Source: Roseomonas sp. KE0001 (GTDB taxonomy: Bacteria; Pseudomonadota; Alphaproteobacteria; Acetobacterales; Acetobacteraceae). Taken from it: a stretch of 64,000 nucleotides of DNA. Made by a program: the position numbers and the translations under genes. Each line of letters starts with the position of its first letter. Position 1 is the first letter of the stretch. This document shows positions 53,139 through 62,451 of the stretch, piece by piece. Below the pieces are notes generated by a model. It was not told where the DNA came from. It made no database searches and saw only the letters and a program-made list of their open reading frames with translations. The stretch is taken from the NCBI RefSeq assembly GCF_016107285.1, contig NZ_RCVQ01000002.1:558001-622000 (forward strand). Direction: 5' to 3'.

Positions 53139-53963
53139 TTGCCGCTCGCCCCGCCGCGGAACCGCACCTGCCTGCTGCTCATCAGCCATCTTCTGGACGA
53201 GGTGGTGCTGGCCCGGTTCTGGCAATGCCAGGCCGAGCTGGGGCACGCGCTGGATGTGGTGCTGGTCCTGACAGAGCCGCTGCAGGAGAAGGCGGAGCAG
53301 TATGCGCTGGCGGGCGCTGTCTTTCTCCGCAAGTCCGACCTGTTCATTCCCGACTATCCGCGCAAGACCGTCCGCCCCTTCGTCAAGCCAGGCAACGCCG
53401 ACCTGATTCCGCTCGCCATCTGGCGCCAGGCGCCGGATTACGAGGCCTATTGGGTGATGGAGTTCGATGTCTGCGCGCCGCGTGGCCTGCCCCGGCTGCT
53501 GGCGGTCGAGGCCGGCAGCGGGGCCGACCTGCTGGGCAGCTACTTGCGCCGCCGCGAGCAGCATCCGGATTGGGTGCACTGGCCGACCCTGACCTTCCGC
53601 GACGCGGGACCGGAGACGGTGGAGGAGGCGCGTATCCGGGCGGCCGCCAGCGCCTGCTTCCTGCCGCTCTCCCGCTATTCCGGCCGCCTGATGGCGGCGC
53701 TCGATGCCGCCTATCGCGGCGGCTGGAACGGCCACCACGAGGTGGTCATCCCGACCCTCGCACGGTCCCTGGACATGGTGCTGGAGGATCTCAACACCGT
53801 CGCGCGCCGCGTGCTCGATGCGCCGATCTACAGCCCCGAGGGCTTCAACCACGAGAGGGTGCGGCCCATGGGGCCCCTGGAATTCTATCATCCGGTGAAG
53901 TCGCCGCGGCAGATTGCGGCCCTGCACCAGGGGCTGCTTCCCATGCCGGCGGCGGCCGAATAA
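53139..53963 (+). CDS. Protein of unknown function, possibly glycosyltransferase-like
   Basis: This 274-residue protein is not one I recognise with confidence. Features seen are an N-terminal beta-strand pattern (TCLLLISHLLDEVVLARFW), LRKSDLFIPDYPRKTVRPFVKPGNADL, and YWVMEFDVCAPRGLPRLL with an acidic metal-site-like motif (EFD). WNGHHEVVIPTLARSL and ERVRPMGPLEFYHPVKSP follow. The EFD motif and aromatic pattern recall GT-A-like or DUF3405-like proteins. The start is TTG 53139 with AGGAG ten bases upstream; no ATG is nearby. It has no signal peptide or membrane helix. A terminator separates it from the ABC exporter upstream. Confidence 0.7.
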   Translation: MPLAPPRNRTCLLLISHLLDEVVLARFWQCQAELGHALDVVLVLTEPLQEKAEQYALAGAVFLRKSDLFIPDYPRKTVRPFVKPGNADLIPLAIWRQAPDYEAYWVMEFDVCAPRGLPRLLAVEAGSGADLLGSYLRRREQHPDWVHWPTLTFRDAGPETVEEARIRAAASACFLPLSRYSGRLMAALDAAYRGGWNGHHEVVIPTLARSLDMVLEDLNTVARRVLDAPIYSPEGFNHERVRPMGPLEFYHPVKSPRQIAALHQGLLPMPAAAE

Positions 53964-53974
53964 CGGCCGACGGT

Positions 53975-54181
53975 TCAGCCCGGCAGACGCCGCGCCAGGC
54001 GGCGGGCCAGCGCATAGCCCAGCAGGCCCGCCACCGGGGCCGCCGGCAGCACCAGCACCCATCCGGCATGGACGCCGTTGACCACCAGGCCGAGGCCGAT
54101 GCCCAGCATCAGCCCGCCCACCAGGCTGCCCGCCACCCCCGCCGTCAGGCCCAGGATCAGGATCTCGGATCGCGACACCAT
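53975..54181 (-). CDS. Small two-helix membrane protein, unknown
   Basis: This 68-residue protein consists of two hydrophobic, Gly-rich segments (ILILGLTAGVAGSLVGGLMLGIG and AGWVLVLPAAPVAGLLGYALA) with a basic tail (ARRLARRLPG) that predicts a cytoplasmic C terminus. There is no clear Shine-Dalgarno before ATG 54181, and I know no family for it. The hydrophobic pattern is too regular to be an obvious shadow frame, and no competing gene covers the region. Confidence 0.5.
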   Translation of the reverse strand: MVSRSEILILGLTAGVAGSLVGGLMLGIGLGLVVNGVHAGWVLVLPAAPVAGLLGYALARRLARRLPG

Positions 54182-54439
54182 GCCCGACGGATAAGCGGGC
54201 GCGCGATGCAGGGCAACACTTCTCCCTCGCCTCGGCGCCGGGGGGGCGGCCCTGGGGGGCGGCGCCGTGTTTGACTCCCGCCGGCGCCACGGCTAAAGCG
54301 CCGCACCCTTTCCGGGAAAGCGGATGCGTGCCCCGTCACGCGTCCCGCCCCTGGCCTTCCAGCCTCGGGACTACCGGGACACCAACGCGAGACCGCAGCC
54401 CCCAAGGCCGAGGCCGCAGAACAAGAAGGAGCCCGCCGC

Positions 54440-55057
54440 ATGACGAAGCGCGCGGAAAGCAAGTACAAGATCAATCGCCGCCTCGGCGTGAACCTGTGGG
54501 GCCGCGCCAAGTCCCCGGTCGCCAAGCGCGAGTATGGCCCCGGCCAGCACGGCCAGCGCCGCAAGCAGAAGCCGACCGACTTCGGCGTCCAGCTGATGGC
54601 CAAGCAGAAGCTGAAGGGCTACTACGGCAATATCGGCGAGAAGCAGTTCCGCAAGTATTACGAGGAGGCCGTGCGCCGCAAGGGCGACACCTCCGAGAAC
54701 CTGATCGAGCTGCTGGAGCGGCGGCTGGACGCGGTGATCTACCGCATGAAGCTGGCCGTGACCCCCTTCGCGGCGCGCCAGTTCGTCAACCATGGCCATA
54801 TCCTGGTCAATGGCCGCCGGCTGAACATCCCCTCCTACCTCGTGCGCGACAATGACGTGATCGAGGTCAAGGAGAAGTCGAAGCAGTTGGTCGCCGTGCT
54901 GGATGCCGCGCAGAGCGGTGAGCGCGACGTCCCCGAGTATCTCGAGATCGACCACCGCCAGATGAAGGGCCGCTTCGTGCGCGCCCCGAAGCTCTCGGAC
55001 GTGCCCTATCCGGTGCAGATGGAGCCGAACCTGGTCATCGAGTTCTACTCGCGCTGA
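54440..55057 (+). CDS. rpsD: 30S ribosomal protein S4
   Basis: This 205-residue primary-binding protein of the small subunit organises the 5' domain of 16S rRNA. Seen are the basic N terminus ([20 protein letters not shown]), [32 protein letters not shown], the S4 RNA-binding domain ([34 protein letters not shown]), and the C-terminal [17 protein letters not shown]. The zinc Cys cluster of some S4 proteins is absent. It stands alone, as is common in alphaproteobacteria. A strong terminator follows. Confidence 0.98.
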   Translation: MTKRAESKYKINRRLGVNLWGRAKSPVAKREYGPGQHGQRRKQKPTDFGVQLMAKQKLKGYYGNIGEKQFRKYYEEAVRRKGDTSENLIELLERRLDAVIYRMKLAVTPFAARQFVNHGHILVNGRRLNIPSYLVRDNDVIEVKEKSKQLVAVLDAAQSGERDVPEYLEIDHRQMKGRFVRAPKLSDVPYPVQMEPNLVIEFYSR

Positions 55058-55094
55058 CCGGGCGCTCCGGCCGGAGCTGGAGACGGAACGACAG

Positions 55095-55126
55095 GGGAGG
55101 GTGCCGCGAGGCGCCCTCCCTTTTTT
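55095..55126 (+). terminator. Terminator of rpsD
   Basis: GGGAGGGTGC (55095-55104) pairs with GCGCCCTCCC (55111-55120) around a 6-base loop and is followed by TTTTTT. It is a canonical intrinsic terminator 38 bases after the stop. Confidence 0.92.
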
Positions 55127-55234
55127 CATGCCTGCCTCCCGGTAGAGGGCTCCGCGCCGTTCCCCTCCGCCCTGCATGACTTGCTGCACTGCGAACGATC
55201 GTGTTGCATGGCGGAACAAGGGGGAGGGGCCGGG

Positions 55235-56578
55235 ATGTCCGAGGCCGGGAATGAGCGCGTGGCCGTGCTGCTGCGCCGGATCGGGGCGCTGGCGGCGCCC
55301 ACCACCGCCATCGCCCTGCTGCAGGCGGCGGCACAGCTGACCGAGACCTGGCTGGCGGCGCGGCAGGGGCTGGCGGCCCTGGCCGGCTGGGCGGTGGTGC
55401 TGCCCTTCTCGCTGCTGCTGCAGCAGATGTCGGCGGGCGCCATGGGCGGCGGCGTCGCCGCGGCTATCGCCCGCGCCCTCGGCGCCGGGCGCGAGGAGGA
55501 GGCGGCGGACCTGGTCCTGCATGCCCTGCTGATCGCGCTGGGCGGCGGGCTGTTGTTCGCGGTCCTTCTCGCCGGCTTCCCGCGACCGGTGCTCGGCGCC
55601 ATTGCCGGGCCCGAGGCGGCCGCGGCCGCGGCGCCCTATGCCATATGGCTCTTCGGCGTCGGGGCGCTGCCGGTCTGGCTGGCCAATACCCTCGCCTCGG
55701 TGCTGCGGGGCGGCGGTCGGCACGCCCTCGCGGCGCGTGTCCTGGCGCTGGCCTGGATCGCCTTTCCGCCGCTGGCCTGGCTGCTCAGCGAGCCGCTCGG
55801 CATGGGGCTGGCAGGGGTGGGTGCCGGCTTCGCGGCGGTCTTCTGGGCGGCGGCGCTGCTGATGGCGCTGATCGTCGGCCGCGGCGGCGCCGGCTTCACG
55901 CCCCGGTTGCGGATGCGCCCCTCAGCGACGCTGTTCCGCCGTATCCTCTCGGTCGGTCTGGTCGCCTGCGCGCTGGCGACCCTCGCCAACCTGACCACCA
56001 TCCTGGTGACGCGGCAACTCGCCGTCTACGGGCCGGTGGCAGTGGCGGCCTATGGCATCTCGGCGCGACTGGAGTTCCTCACCGTGCCGCTGGCCTTCGG
56101 GGTGGGCTCGGCGCTGACGGCGCTGGTCGGCCGCGCCGCGGGGGCGGGGGACTGGCCAATGGCGCGGCGCACCGCCTGGGCCGGGGGCTTCGTGGCGCTC
56201 GGCGTGGCGGGCCTGCTCGGGCTGCTGGTCGGCCTGTTCCCGGCCGGCTTCGCCCGCCTCTTCACCAGCGATCCGGCCGTCGTGGCCGTGGCCGCCCGGG
56301 GACTGGCCTATACCGGCCCGGCCTTCGGCGGCTTCGGCCTCGGCATGGCGCTCTACTTCGCCTCGATGGGCGCGGGGCGCATGAGCGGCCCGGTGCTGGC
56401 GGCCGTCACCCGGCTCGGCGTGGCGGTGGGCGGCGGCGCCCTCCTGGCGGGGCCGCTCGGGCTGGGGCTGGAGGGGCATTTCCTCGGCGTGGCGCTCGGC
56501 ATCACCGCCTATGGCCTGATCACGGCCGGCTCCGTGCGGCCCGGTGTGTGGCCGGGCCGGCGGGCGGCGTTGAGCTGA
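55235..56578 (+). CDS. MATE family efflux transporter
   Basis: This 447-residue protein with twelve predicted helices is a cation-coupled multidrug or toxin exporter. Seen are LRRIGALAAPTTAIALLQAAAQ, LAARQGLAALAGWAVVLPFSLLLQQM (helix 2, MATE pattern), VAAYGISARLEFLTVPLAFGVGSALTALVGRAAGAG (the inverted second-half motif), and GPAFGGFGLGMALYFASMGAG. ATG 55235 has GGGGGAGGGG five bases upstream; an earlier in-frame ATG at 55208 is less well placed. Substrate unknown. Confidence 0.9.
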   Translation: MSEAGNERVAVLLRRIGALAAPTTAIALLQAAAQLTETWLAARQGLAALAGWAVVLPFSLLLQQMSAGAMGGGVAAAIARALGAGREEEAADLVLHALLIALGGGLLFAVLLAGFPRPVLGAIAGPEAAAAAAPYAIWLFGVGALPVWLANTLASVLRGGGRHALAARVLALAWIAFPPLAWLLSEPLGMGLAGVGAGFAAVFWAAALLMALIVGRGGAGFTPRLRMRPSATLFRRILSVGLVACALATLANLTTILVTRQLAVYGPVAVAAYGISARLEFLTVPLAFGVGSALTALVGRAAGAGDWPMARRTAWAGGFVALGVAGLLGLLVGLFPAGFARLFTSDPAVVAVAARGLAYTGPAFGGFGLGMALYFASMGAGRMSGPVLAAVTRLGVAVGGGALLAGPLGLGLEGHFLGVALGITAYGLITAGSVRPGVWPGRRAALS

Positions 56579-56588
56579 GGCCGCTCCC

Positions 56589-57383
56589 TCAGGAGGCCAG
56601 GGAGCGTCGCCGCATCCGCCCGAGCTGCCACGCCATGCCGACCACCAGCGCCGCCAGCGCGCCGGAGACGATCGCCACGGCGATGTTCAGCTCCCGCCCG
56701 GCGGTGTTGGCATAGAGGATGGCGATCAGCGCCCAGGCCACGGCGGCGGCGTACCAGGGCGAGCCCTTGGCCAGCCAGAGCACGCCCAGGGTGAAGCCGC
56801 CCGCCGCCAGCAGGATCATCACCGCCGCCAGGGTTCCCGCCGCGCCGTCGGCGGCGATGGCGCCGGACAGCCGCGCCGCCCCGGCGATATTGGCGAAGGC
56901 CGCGACCGAGACCCAGCCGGCCAGCAGCCCGACCAGCGGCCGGACGATCCAGCGCTCCGGCCAGCCGCCCGCCTGCCCCTCATGCACCAGGCGGCGATTG
57001 GCCAGGAAGGCGGCCAGGCTCGCCGCCACCACCACCAGCATGACCAGGACGAGGTGCCAGCCATTCTCCGTGGTCTGGCCCAGCACCATCCAGAGGATGC
57101 AGCCGGCGAAGGCGACGGCCAGCGGCCAGCCGAGGCGCCGCGCCGCCGGGCTGTCCCGTCCGCCATCCGGCAGGAGTTGCCAGATGCCCCAGGCGATGGC
57201 GAGCGCGAAGATCACCAGCCAGATCGAGAAGGCATAGCCTTGCGGCACCACCGGCGTCTCGCTGCGGGCCGACATCTCCGCCATGGTGTGGCCGAGGCCG
57301 AAGACCGGCGCCATCATTCCCGCCAGCGGCTGCAGCAGCGGCAGGGCGATGTTCAGCAGGGTGCGGAGGTCGTTCTGCGTCAT
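56589..57383 (-). CDS. TspO/MBR-related tryptophan-rich membrane protein
   Basis: This 264-residue protein has about seven helices. The TspO-like motif is PQGYAFSIWLVIFALAIAWGIWQL, and the second half has WLAKGSPWYAAAVAWALIAI. It is longer than the 160-residue five-helix TspO, as in the TspO-related larger group found in cyanobacteria and actinobacteria. It may bind porphyrins or other hydrophobic ligands, but that is transferred from TspO. The start is the ATG at 57383. It is convergent with the MATE gene. Confidence 0.7.
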   Translation of the reverse strand: MTQNDLRTLLNIALPLLQPLAGMMAPVFGLGHTMAEMSARSETPVVPQGYAFSIWLVIFALAIAWGIWQLLPDGGRDSPAARRLGWPLAVAFAGCILWMVLGQTTENGWHLVLVMLVVVAASLAAFLANRRLVHEGQAGGWPERWIVRPLVGLLAGWVSVAAFANIAGAARLSGAIAADGAAGTLAAVMILLAAGGFTLGVLWLAKGSPWYAAAVAWALIAILYANTAGRELNIAVAIVSGALAALVVGMAWQLGRMRRRSLAS

Positions 57384-57479
57384 GCGGTGGTCAATCCCGG
57401 TAAGGCCCGGCCACGGAACACGCCGGCGGCGGCGAGGTTGAGCCGGCGCGGCGCGGCGGCATTCGTACGGATGGGCACG

Positions 57480-57509
57480 AAAAAGGCCGGGAGCGGATCG
57501 CCCCCGGCC
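57480..57509 (-). terminator. Terminator of the purL-bolA-grxD operon
   Basis: On the leftward strand GGCCGGG (57509-57503) pairs with CCCGGCC (57491-57485) and is followed by TTTTT (57484-57480). It lies 40 bases after the grxD stop. Confidence 0.88.
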
Positions 57510-57549
57510 TCCATTCTCCCCGCGGCCGGCGGCCAGGGGAAGGGACGCA

Positions 57550-57888
57550 TCAGGCGGCGGCCTGGTGCGGGATGCCCTTCTCGTCGAGCAGGGCGGTCAG
57601 CTCGCCATTCTGGAACATCTCCATGACGATGTCGCAGCCGCCGACGAACTCGCCCTTCACATAGAGCTGCGGGATGGTCGGCCAGTTGGTGAAGGCCTTG
57701 ATGCCCTCGCGGATCTCGGCGTCCTCCAGAACGTTCACGCCCTTGAAGGGCACGCCGACATGGCTCAGGACCTGCACCACGCGGGCGCTGAAGCCGCATT
57801 GCGGGAAGACCGGCGTGCCCTTCATGTAGAGCACCACCGGATTCTCGGTGATCTCGGCCTGGATGCGGTCGAAGGTCGGGTTGCTCAT
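57550..57888 (-). CDS. grxD: Monothiol glutaredoxin, Grx4 family
   Basis: This 112-residue cytoplasmic protein binds a 2Fe-2S cluster at a dimer interface with glutathione and hands clusters to client proteins. It has the monothiol site CGFS (Cys31 in MKGTPVFPQCGFSARV), the TIP turn (NWPTIPQLYVKGEFVGGCDI) and the GG near the C terminus. It lies 11 bases after bolA, its known physical partner, and the two probably form a Grx-BolA complex. Confidence 0.97.
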   Translation of the reverse strand: MSNPTFDRIQAEITENPVVLYMKGTPVFPQCGFSARVVQVLSHVGVPFKGVNVLEDAEIREGIKAFTNWPTIPQLYVKGEFVGGCDIVMEMFQNGELTALLDEKGIPHQAAA

Positions 57889-57899
57889 TGGCAGGAATC

Positions 57900-58136
57900 C
57901 TATTGCGGGGGCGCGGAGGTCTGCAGGGCGAGGGCATGCAGCTCGCCCCCCATGCGGCCCTGCAGGGCGGCATAGACGAGCTGGTGCTGCTGCACGCGCG
58001 AGCGGCCACGGAAGGCTTCCGAGACCACGGTCGCGGCATAGTGGTCGCCATCCCCGGCGAGGTCCTCGATGGTGACCTCGGCATCGGGGAAGGCCGCCTT
58101 GATCAGGGCCTCGATCTCCGCGGCGGGCATCGCCAT
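57900..58136 (-). CDS. BolA family protein
   Basis: This 78-residue protein has the class II KH-like BolA fold: IEALIKAAFPDAEVTIEDLAGDGDHYAATVVSEAF, then SRVQQHQLVYAALQGRMGGELHALAL. The conserved His of the cluster-binding site is in the VQQHQLVYAAL helix. It is cotranscribed with monothiol glutaredoxin, so it most likely acts in Fe-S cluster handling rather than morphology. Its start lies 24 bases after the purL stop. Confidence 0.95.
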   Translation of the reverse strand: MAMPAAEIEALIKAAFPDAEVTIEDLAGDGDHYAATVVSEAFRGRSRVQQHQLVYAALQGRMGGELHALALQTSAPPQ

Positions 58137-58160
58137 GGCGCTCTCCTCTCCGGCTGGAAC

Positions 58161-60368
58161 TTAGCGGGCCATCAGGGCCGGCAGGAAGCGCTCATGCGCA
58201 TCCCGCAGGGCCTCGACCGATATGGCGGCGCCGCCGGGCAGAACCAAGTGCCCGCCACCCGAGCGGCCCAGGCGCCGCGCCGGCAAGCCGGCCGCCGCCG
58301 CCGCCGCCAGCAGCGCGGCGCCGTCGCGCACCGCCAGCACGTAGCGGCCCTGGTCCTCGCCGAACCAGAAGGCGTGGGCGGGCGGGCCCTCCGGCGCGGC
58401 CTCGAGGGTGACGCCGGCGGTGCCGGCCATGGCCATCTCGGCCAGCGCCACCAGCAGGCCGCCATCGGCGCAGTCATGGCTGGCGGCTACCTTGCCGGCG
58501 AGGATCTGGGCGCGAACGAAATCGCCATGGCGGCGCTCGGCGGCCAGATCGACCGGGGGCGGGGCGCCTTCCTCGCGGCCGGCGACCTCGCGCAGCCAGA
58601 GCGACTGGCCGAGCCAGCCCGCCGTCTCGCCGATCAGCACCAGATCGAGGCCGGGGGCGAGGCCATAGCCCACGGCCCGCGCCGCCTCCTCCAGCACGCC
58701 GACGCCGCCGATGGCGGGGGTGGGCAGGATGCCCCGGCCCTCGGTCTCGTTGTAGAGCGAGACATTGCCGGAGACGACCGGGAAGTCGAGCGCGGTGCAG
58801 GCGCTCGCCATGCCGCGCACGGCGGCGGCGAACTGGCCCATGATCTCGGGCTTCTCGGGGTTGCCGAAATTCATGTTGTCGGTGATGGCCAGCGGCAGGG
58901 CGCCGGTGGCGGTGATGTTGCGCCAGGCCTCGGCCACCGCCTGGCGGCCGCCCTCCTCCGGGTCCGCCGCGCAGTAGCGGGGCGTGCAGTCGGTGGTCAT
59001 GGCGAGCGCGCGGGCGAGGCCTTCCAGCCGGACGATGGCGGCATCGGCGGCGCCGGGGCGCTTCACCGTCTGGCCGCCCACCGTGCTGTCATACTGGTCC
59101 CAGATCCAGCGGCGCGAGCAGAGGTCGGGGCTGCCCACCAGCTTCAGCAGCGCCGCCTCGAGGCCCAGCGGGTCCGCGACGCCGGCGGGGTCGAGCACCG
59201 GCTGCCGCGGTGTCTCGGCGGTCGGGCGGTGGTAGAGCGGCGCCTCGCTTTCCAGCGGCGCCAGCGGGATATCGGCCTCGAGCTGACCCTTGTGGCGGAT
59301 GACGATGCGGCCGGTGTCGGTCAGGTGGCCGATGACGGCGAAATCCAGCTCCCACTTGCGGAAGATCGCCTCGGCGACATGCTCCTCGCCGGGCTTCAGG
59401 ATCATCAGCATGCGCTCCTGGCTCTCGGAGAGCATCATCTCATAGGCGCTCATGCCGGTCTCGCGCTGCGGAACGTCGTCCAGCACCAGCTCGATGCCGA
59501 CGCCGCCCTTGCCCGCCATCTCGACCGAGGAGGAGGTCAGGCCCGCGGCGCCCATGTCCTGGATGGCGACGATGGCATCCGTCGCCATCAGCTCCATGCA
59601 GGCCTCGATCAGCAGCTTCTCGGCATAGGGGTCGCCGACCTGGACGGTCGGGCGCTTCTCCTCCGAATCGGCGCTGAACTCGGCCGAGGACATGGTGGCG
59701 CCGTGGATGCCGTCCCGCCCGGTCTTGGAGCCGACATAGACCACCGGATTGCCGATGCCGGCCGCCGCCGAGAGGAAGATGCGCCCCTTGGGCGCGATGC
59801 CGACGGTCATGGCGTTGACCAGCGGGTTGCCGTTGTAGGCCGGGTGGAAGTTCACCTCCCCGCCGACGGTGGGGACGCCCACGCAATTGCCGTAGCCGCC
59901 GATGCCGCGCACCACGCCATCCAGCACATGCCGGGTCTTCGGATGGTCCGGCGCGCCGAAGCGCAGCGCGTTGAGGTTGGCGATGGGGCGCGCGCCCATG
60001 GTGAAGACGTCGCGCAGGATGCCCCCCACCCCGGTGGCGGCGCCCTGGTAGGGCTCGATGAAGCTCGGGTGGTTGTGGCTCTCCATCTTGAAGATGGCGG
60101 CCAGCCCGTCGCCGATGTCGATCACGCCGGCATTCTCGCCCGGGCCGTGGATCACCCAGGGGGCCTTGGTGGGCAGGGTGCGGAGCCAGACGCGGCTCGA
60201 CTTGTAGGAGCAGTGCTCGGACCACATCACCGAGAAGATGCCGAGCTCGGTGAGGGAGGGGGTGCGGCCGAGGATGGCGAGCGCCCGGTCGTACTCATCC
60301 GGCTTCAGGCCGAATTCGGCGGCGAGTTGCGAGGCGCGGGCGGGGTCGAGGGGTGCGGGCGTCGGCAT
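58161..60368 (-). CDS. purL: Phosphoribosylformylglycinamidine synthase subunit PurL (small form)
   Basis: This 735-residue ATP-dependent amidotransferase makes FGAM in purine synthesis and works with separate PurQ and PurS subunits, which are not in this window. Seen are [83 protein letters not shown] and [22 protein letters not shown]. The second half carries MTTDCTPRY and [17 protein letters not shown] 60368 is at the family start. It leads the bolA-grxD operon. Confidence 0.97.
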   Translation of the reverse strand: MPTPAPLDPARASQLAAEFGLKPDEYDRALAILGRTPSLTELGIFSVMWSEHCSYKSSRVWLRTLPTKAPWVIHGPGENAGVIDIGDGLAAIFKMESHNHPSFIEPYQGAATGVGGILRDVFTMGARPIANLNALRFGAPDHPKTRHVLDGVVRGIGGYGNCVGVPTVGGEVNFHPAYNGNPLVNAMTVGIAPKGRIFLSAAAGIGNPVVYVGSKTGRDGIHGATMSSAEFSADSEEKRPTVQVGDPYAEKLLIEACMELMATDAIVAIQDMGAAGLTSSSVEMAGKGGVGIELVLDDVPQRETGMSAYEMMLSESQERMLMILKPGEEHVAEAIFRKWELDFAVIGHLTDTGRIVIRHKGQLEADIPLAPLESEAPLYHRPTAETPRQPVLDPAGVADPLGLEAALLKLVGSPDLCSRRWIWDQYDSTVGGQTVKRPGAADAAIVRLEGLARALAMTTDCTPRYCAADPEEGGRQAVAEAWRNITATGALPLAITDNMNFGNPEKPEIMGQFAAAVRGMASACTALDFPVVSGNVSLYNETEGRGILPTPAIGGVGVLEEAARAVGYGLAPGLDLVLIGETAGWLGQSLWLREVAGREEGAPPPVDLAAERRHGDFVRAQILAGKVAASHDCADGGLLVALAEMAMAGTAGVTLEAAPEGPPAHAFWFGEDQGRYVLAVRDGAALLAAAAAAGLPARRLGRSGGGHLVLPGGAAISVEALRDAHERFLPALMAR

Positions 60369-61095
60369 GGGAGCCTTGTCGGCAGCCGCGCGGCGCTTGT
60401 CCAGGGCTTGTTGAGGGAGGGCGGCCCCCGTTGCGCGCATGGGCGCCCGTGGCGCGGCGGCCAGGGCGCCTTCGCTGCCCGGCGGGGCCGCCCGGGGGAC
60501 CGGGGGCGGAGCCGCTCAGGCCCGCCTCGGAGAACCCTCCTCCGGGTGGGCGGCCAAGCAAGCCGGCCATGACGCCGCCATTCGCCTGATCCTCCCCCCT
60601 CCGGGCCGGCGATGACGGCGGTCAGCGTCCCGCCGGGCCGCGAACCTGCATGCCGCGCTGACGAAGGCCCTTGCCCAACCTGGCTTGCGGCGCTGTCTGA
60701 GGATGACGGCACGGAGATCCGGACAGGAGCCTCCCCGGAGGAATTCGGAAAGTTCCTGCGGCGGGACAGTCAACGCCGGCAGGAGGTGGTGCGGAAGGCC
60801 GGGATGCGCGTGGAATGGACCGCCGCAGGAAAGCCTGCGAAATCCGGCATGGCTGATCGAACGAAATTCGAATTTCGTGATGTCGGCGCCTGGTGGATGA
60901 TCGATCTGGCGGTCGATCGTGACGCGACCGCGTGCCCCACGGGGCGTCATCAGCAGCGCCCGGCCTCCGGCTCCAGCGGAGCCTCGGCCGGGACGAACGG
61001 GCCGGAAGGACGCCTTGGCGCGCGGGCCGCGGGTTCCCGGAACTCCACGCGGATCGTGCCACGGCAGGCCGGCATGCCAAGCCAGGATCGGTGCC
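60369..61095. other. 727-base gene-poor region
   Basis: Open frames here are short or antisense shadows, and I see no tRNA, rRNA or mobile element. Base composition is less GC-rich around 60,860-60,920. One strong signal is an 18-base perfect palindrome at 60861-60878. GATCGATC and GGTCGATCG motifs follow at about 60,898-60,920. Confidence 0.6.
60861..60878. repeat. Perfect 18-bp palindrome
   Basis: ACGAAATTCGAATTTCGT equals its own reverse complement. It lies in an AT-rich island within a gene-poor stretch, 218 bases upstream of a small plus-strand gene. A palindromic operator for an unidentified dimeric regulator is one reading; the parent gene is not visible. Confidence 0.5.
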
Positions 61096-61359
61096 ATGAA
61101 AAGTGCGGAGCTTCTGACGATCGAGTTCTACCGCGGCTACCGCCTGATCCTGCGCGAGGGAGAGGATGCCGGCTGGAATATCCGCATCCGGAAATGGCAG
61201 ATGGGCGGACCGCCCGATCATCGTCAGAGGATGCCGCGGGTGGAGACGCAGGCGTTGCGCTCCACCGCCCGCGGCATCGTCGATGGCTGGTTCGAGGAAA
61301 GCCTGCGCGAGCTGCTGAACCGTCGCCCCCTGCCCGGTGGAGCACCGGCCGGATTGTAG
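61096..61359 (+). CDS. Small hypothetical protein
   Basis: This 87-residue protein is of unknown function. The sequence has a beta-strand-like N terminus (LLTIEFYRGYRLILREGEDAGWNIRIRKWQ) and a helical C-terminal half (ALRSTARGIVDGWFEESLRELLNRR). ATG 61096 is the only start that gives a compact frame; no strong Shine-Dalgarno precedes it. It has no signal peptide or membrane segment. It is convergent with the broken Bug receptor gene. Composition and balanced residues suggest a real but uncharacterised gene. Confidence 0.5.
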   Translation: MKSAELLTIEFYRGYRLILREGEDAGWNIRIRKWQMGGPPDHRQRMPRVETQALRSTARGIVDGWFEESLRELLNRRPLPGGAPAGL

Positions 61360-61396
61360 GGCCCCCGTTCAGGATGGTGCCGCCGCGACGGCCGCC

Positions 61397-62377
61397 CTAC
61401 TGCGCGGTGATGCCGGCGGCGCGCACCAGCGGCTCCCATTTCGCCATCTCGGAGGCAAGCCAGGCCGCGGCCGTGTCCGGGGTGCTGTCGAGCCTCGGCT
61501 CGACCGAGAGATCGGCCAGCCTCTGTTGCAGGGCCGGCACCCGCAACGCCGCGTTTACGGCGCCGTTGAGCCGCGTCACCACATCCGAAGGCGTGCCGGC
61601 GGGCGCGAAGACCATGTGCCAGGTGTAGGCTTCGTAACCCGGCAGCCCCGCCTCGGCGAAGGTCGGCACGTCGGGAAGTTGCGGCAGGCGCCGGCCGGAG
61701 CTGACGGCCAGGGCCCGGGTCTGCCCGCGCTGCACGCTGGCGATGCCGTCCGACGCCACGTTCAGGAACATGGTGAGATTGCCGTTCAGGAGATCCGGCA
61801 TGGCCGGCGCGGCGCCACGATAGGGGATATGATTGACCTTCAGCTAGCCGGCCTGCTGCAGGAACAACTCCGTCGCCAGATGCACGGCGCCGCCCGCGCC
61901 GGAGCTGCCGTAGTTGTAGTCCCCGGGGCGGTCACGGAACAGCTTGATCAGCTCCTGCAGGTTCCGCGCCGGGACCGCGTTGTTGATCATCAGCAGCATG
62001 GGCACCGTGCCGACCAGCGCCACCGGCTGGAAATCGGCGACGGGGTCGAAGCTGAGATTGGGAAAGAGCGGCCTCAGCACCGCATGGGCAATGGTGCTGT
62101 AGAGCATGGTGTGGCTATCACCCGGTCCCTTGGCCACCGCCTCGGTTCCGACCAGGACACCGGAGCCGGTGCGGTTCTCGATCAGGACACGCTGGGACAG
62201 TTGCGAGGAGAGGCCCTCGGCCAGCAGACGGGCGGCCACATCGGTCGGCCCGCCCGCGGCGAAGGGGCAGACGAGCCGCACCGGCTGGGTTGGCCAGGGC
62301 GTGGTGGCCGCGCGCCCGAGGGTGGGGCGTGTCGCAGCGAGCGCTACGGCGAGCTGAAACGCGGTACGGCGCCGCAT
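61397..62377 (-). pseudogene. Bug/TctC-family receptor interrupted by an in-frame amber codon (copy 3)
   Basis: The frame encodes a receptor of about 326 residues with a signal (AFQLAVALAATRPTLGRA), WPTQPVRLVCPFAAGGPTDVAARLLAE, RVLIENRTGSGVLVGTEAVA, HIPYRGAAPAMPDLLNGNLT, and RRLPQLPDVPTFAEAGLPG. A TAG at 61846-61844 splits it after LFLQQAG; the next codons read LKVNHIPYRG, so the frame is preserved on both sides. One base change explains it. It lies next to an aldehyde dehydrogenase gene. It may be a pseudogene or a sequencing error; the second half has its own ATG (61801) but no signal. Confidence 0.85.
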
Positions 62378-62451
62378 GGCCGATCCTCCCTTGTTTTTTG
62401 GCGATTCCGGACGTCATGACCGCGCCGGACGTGATCCGGCGCGGCCTTTTC

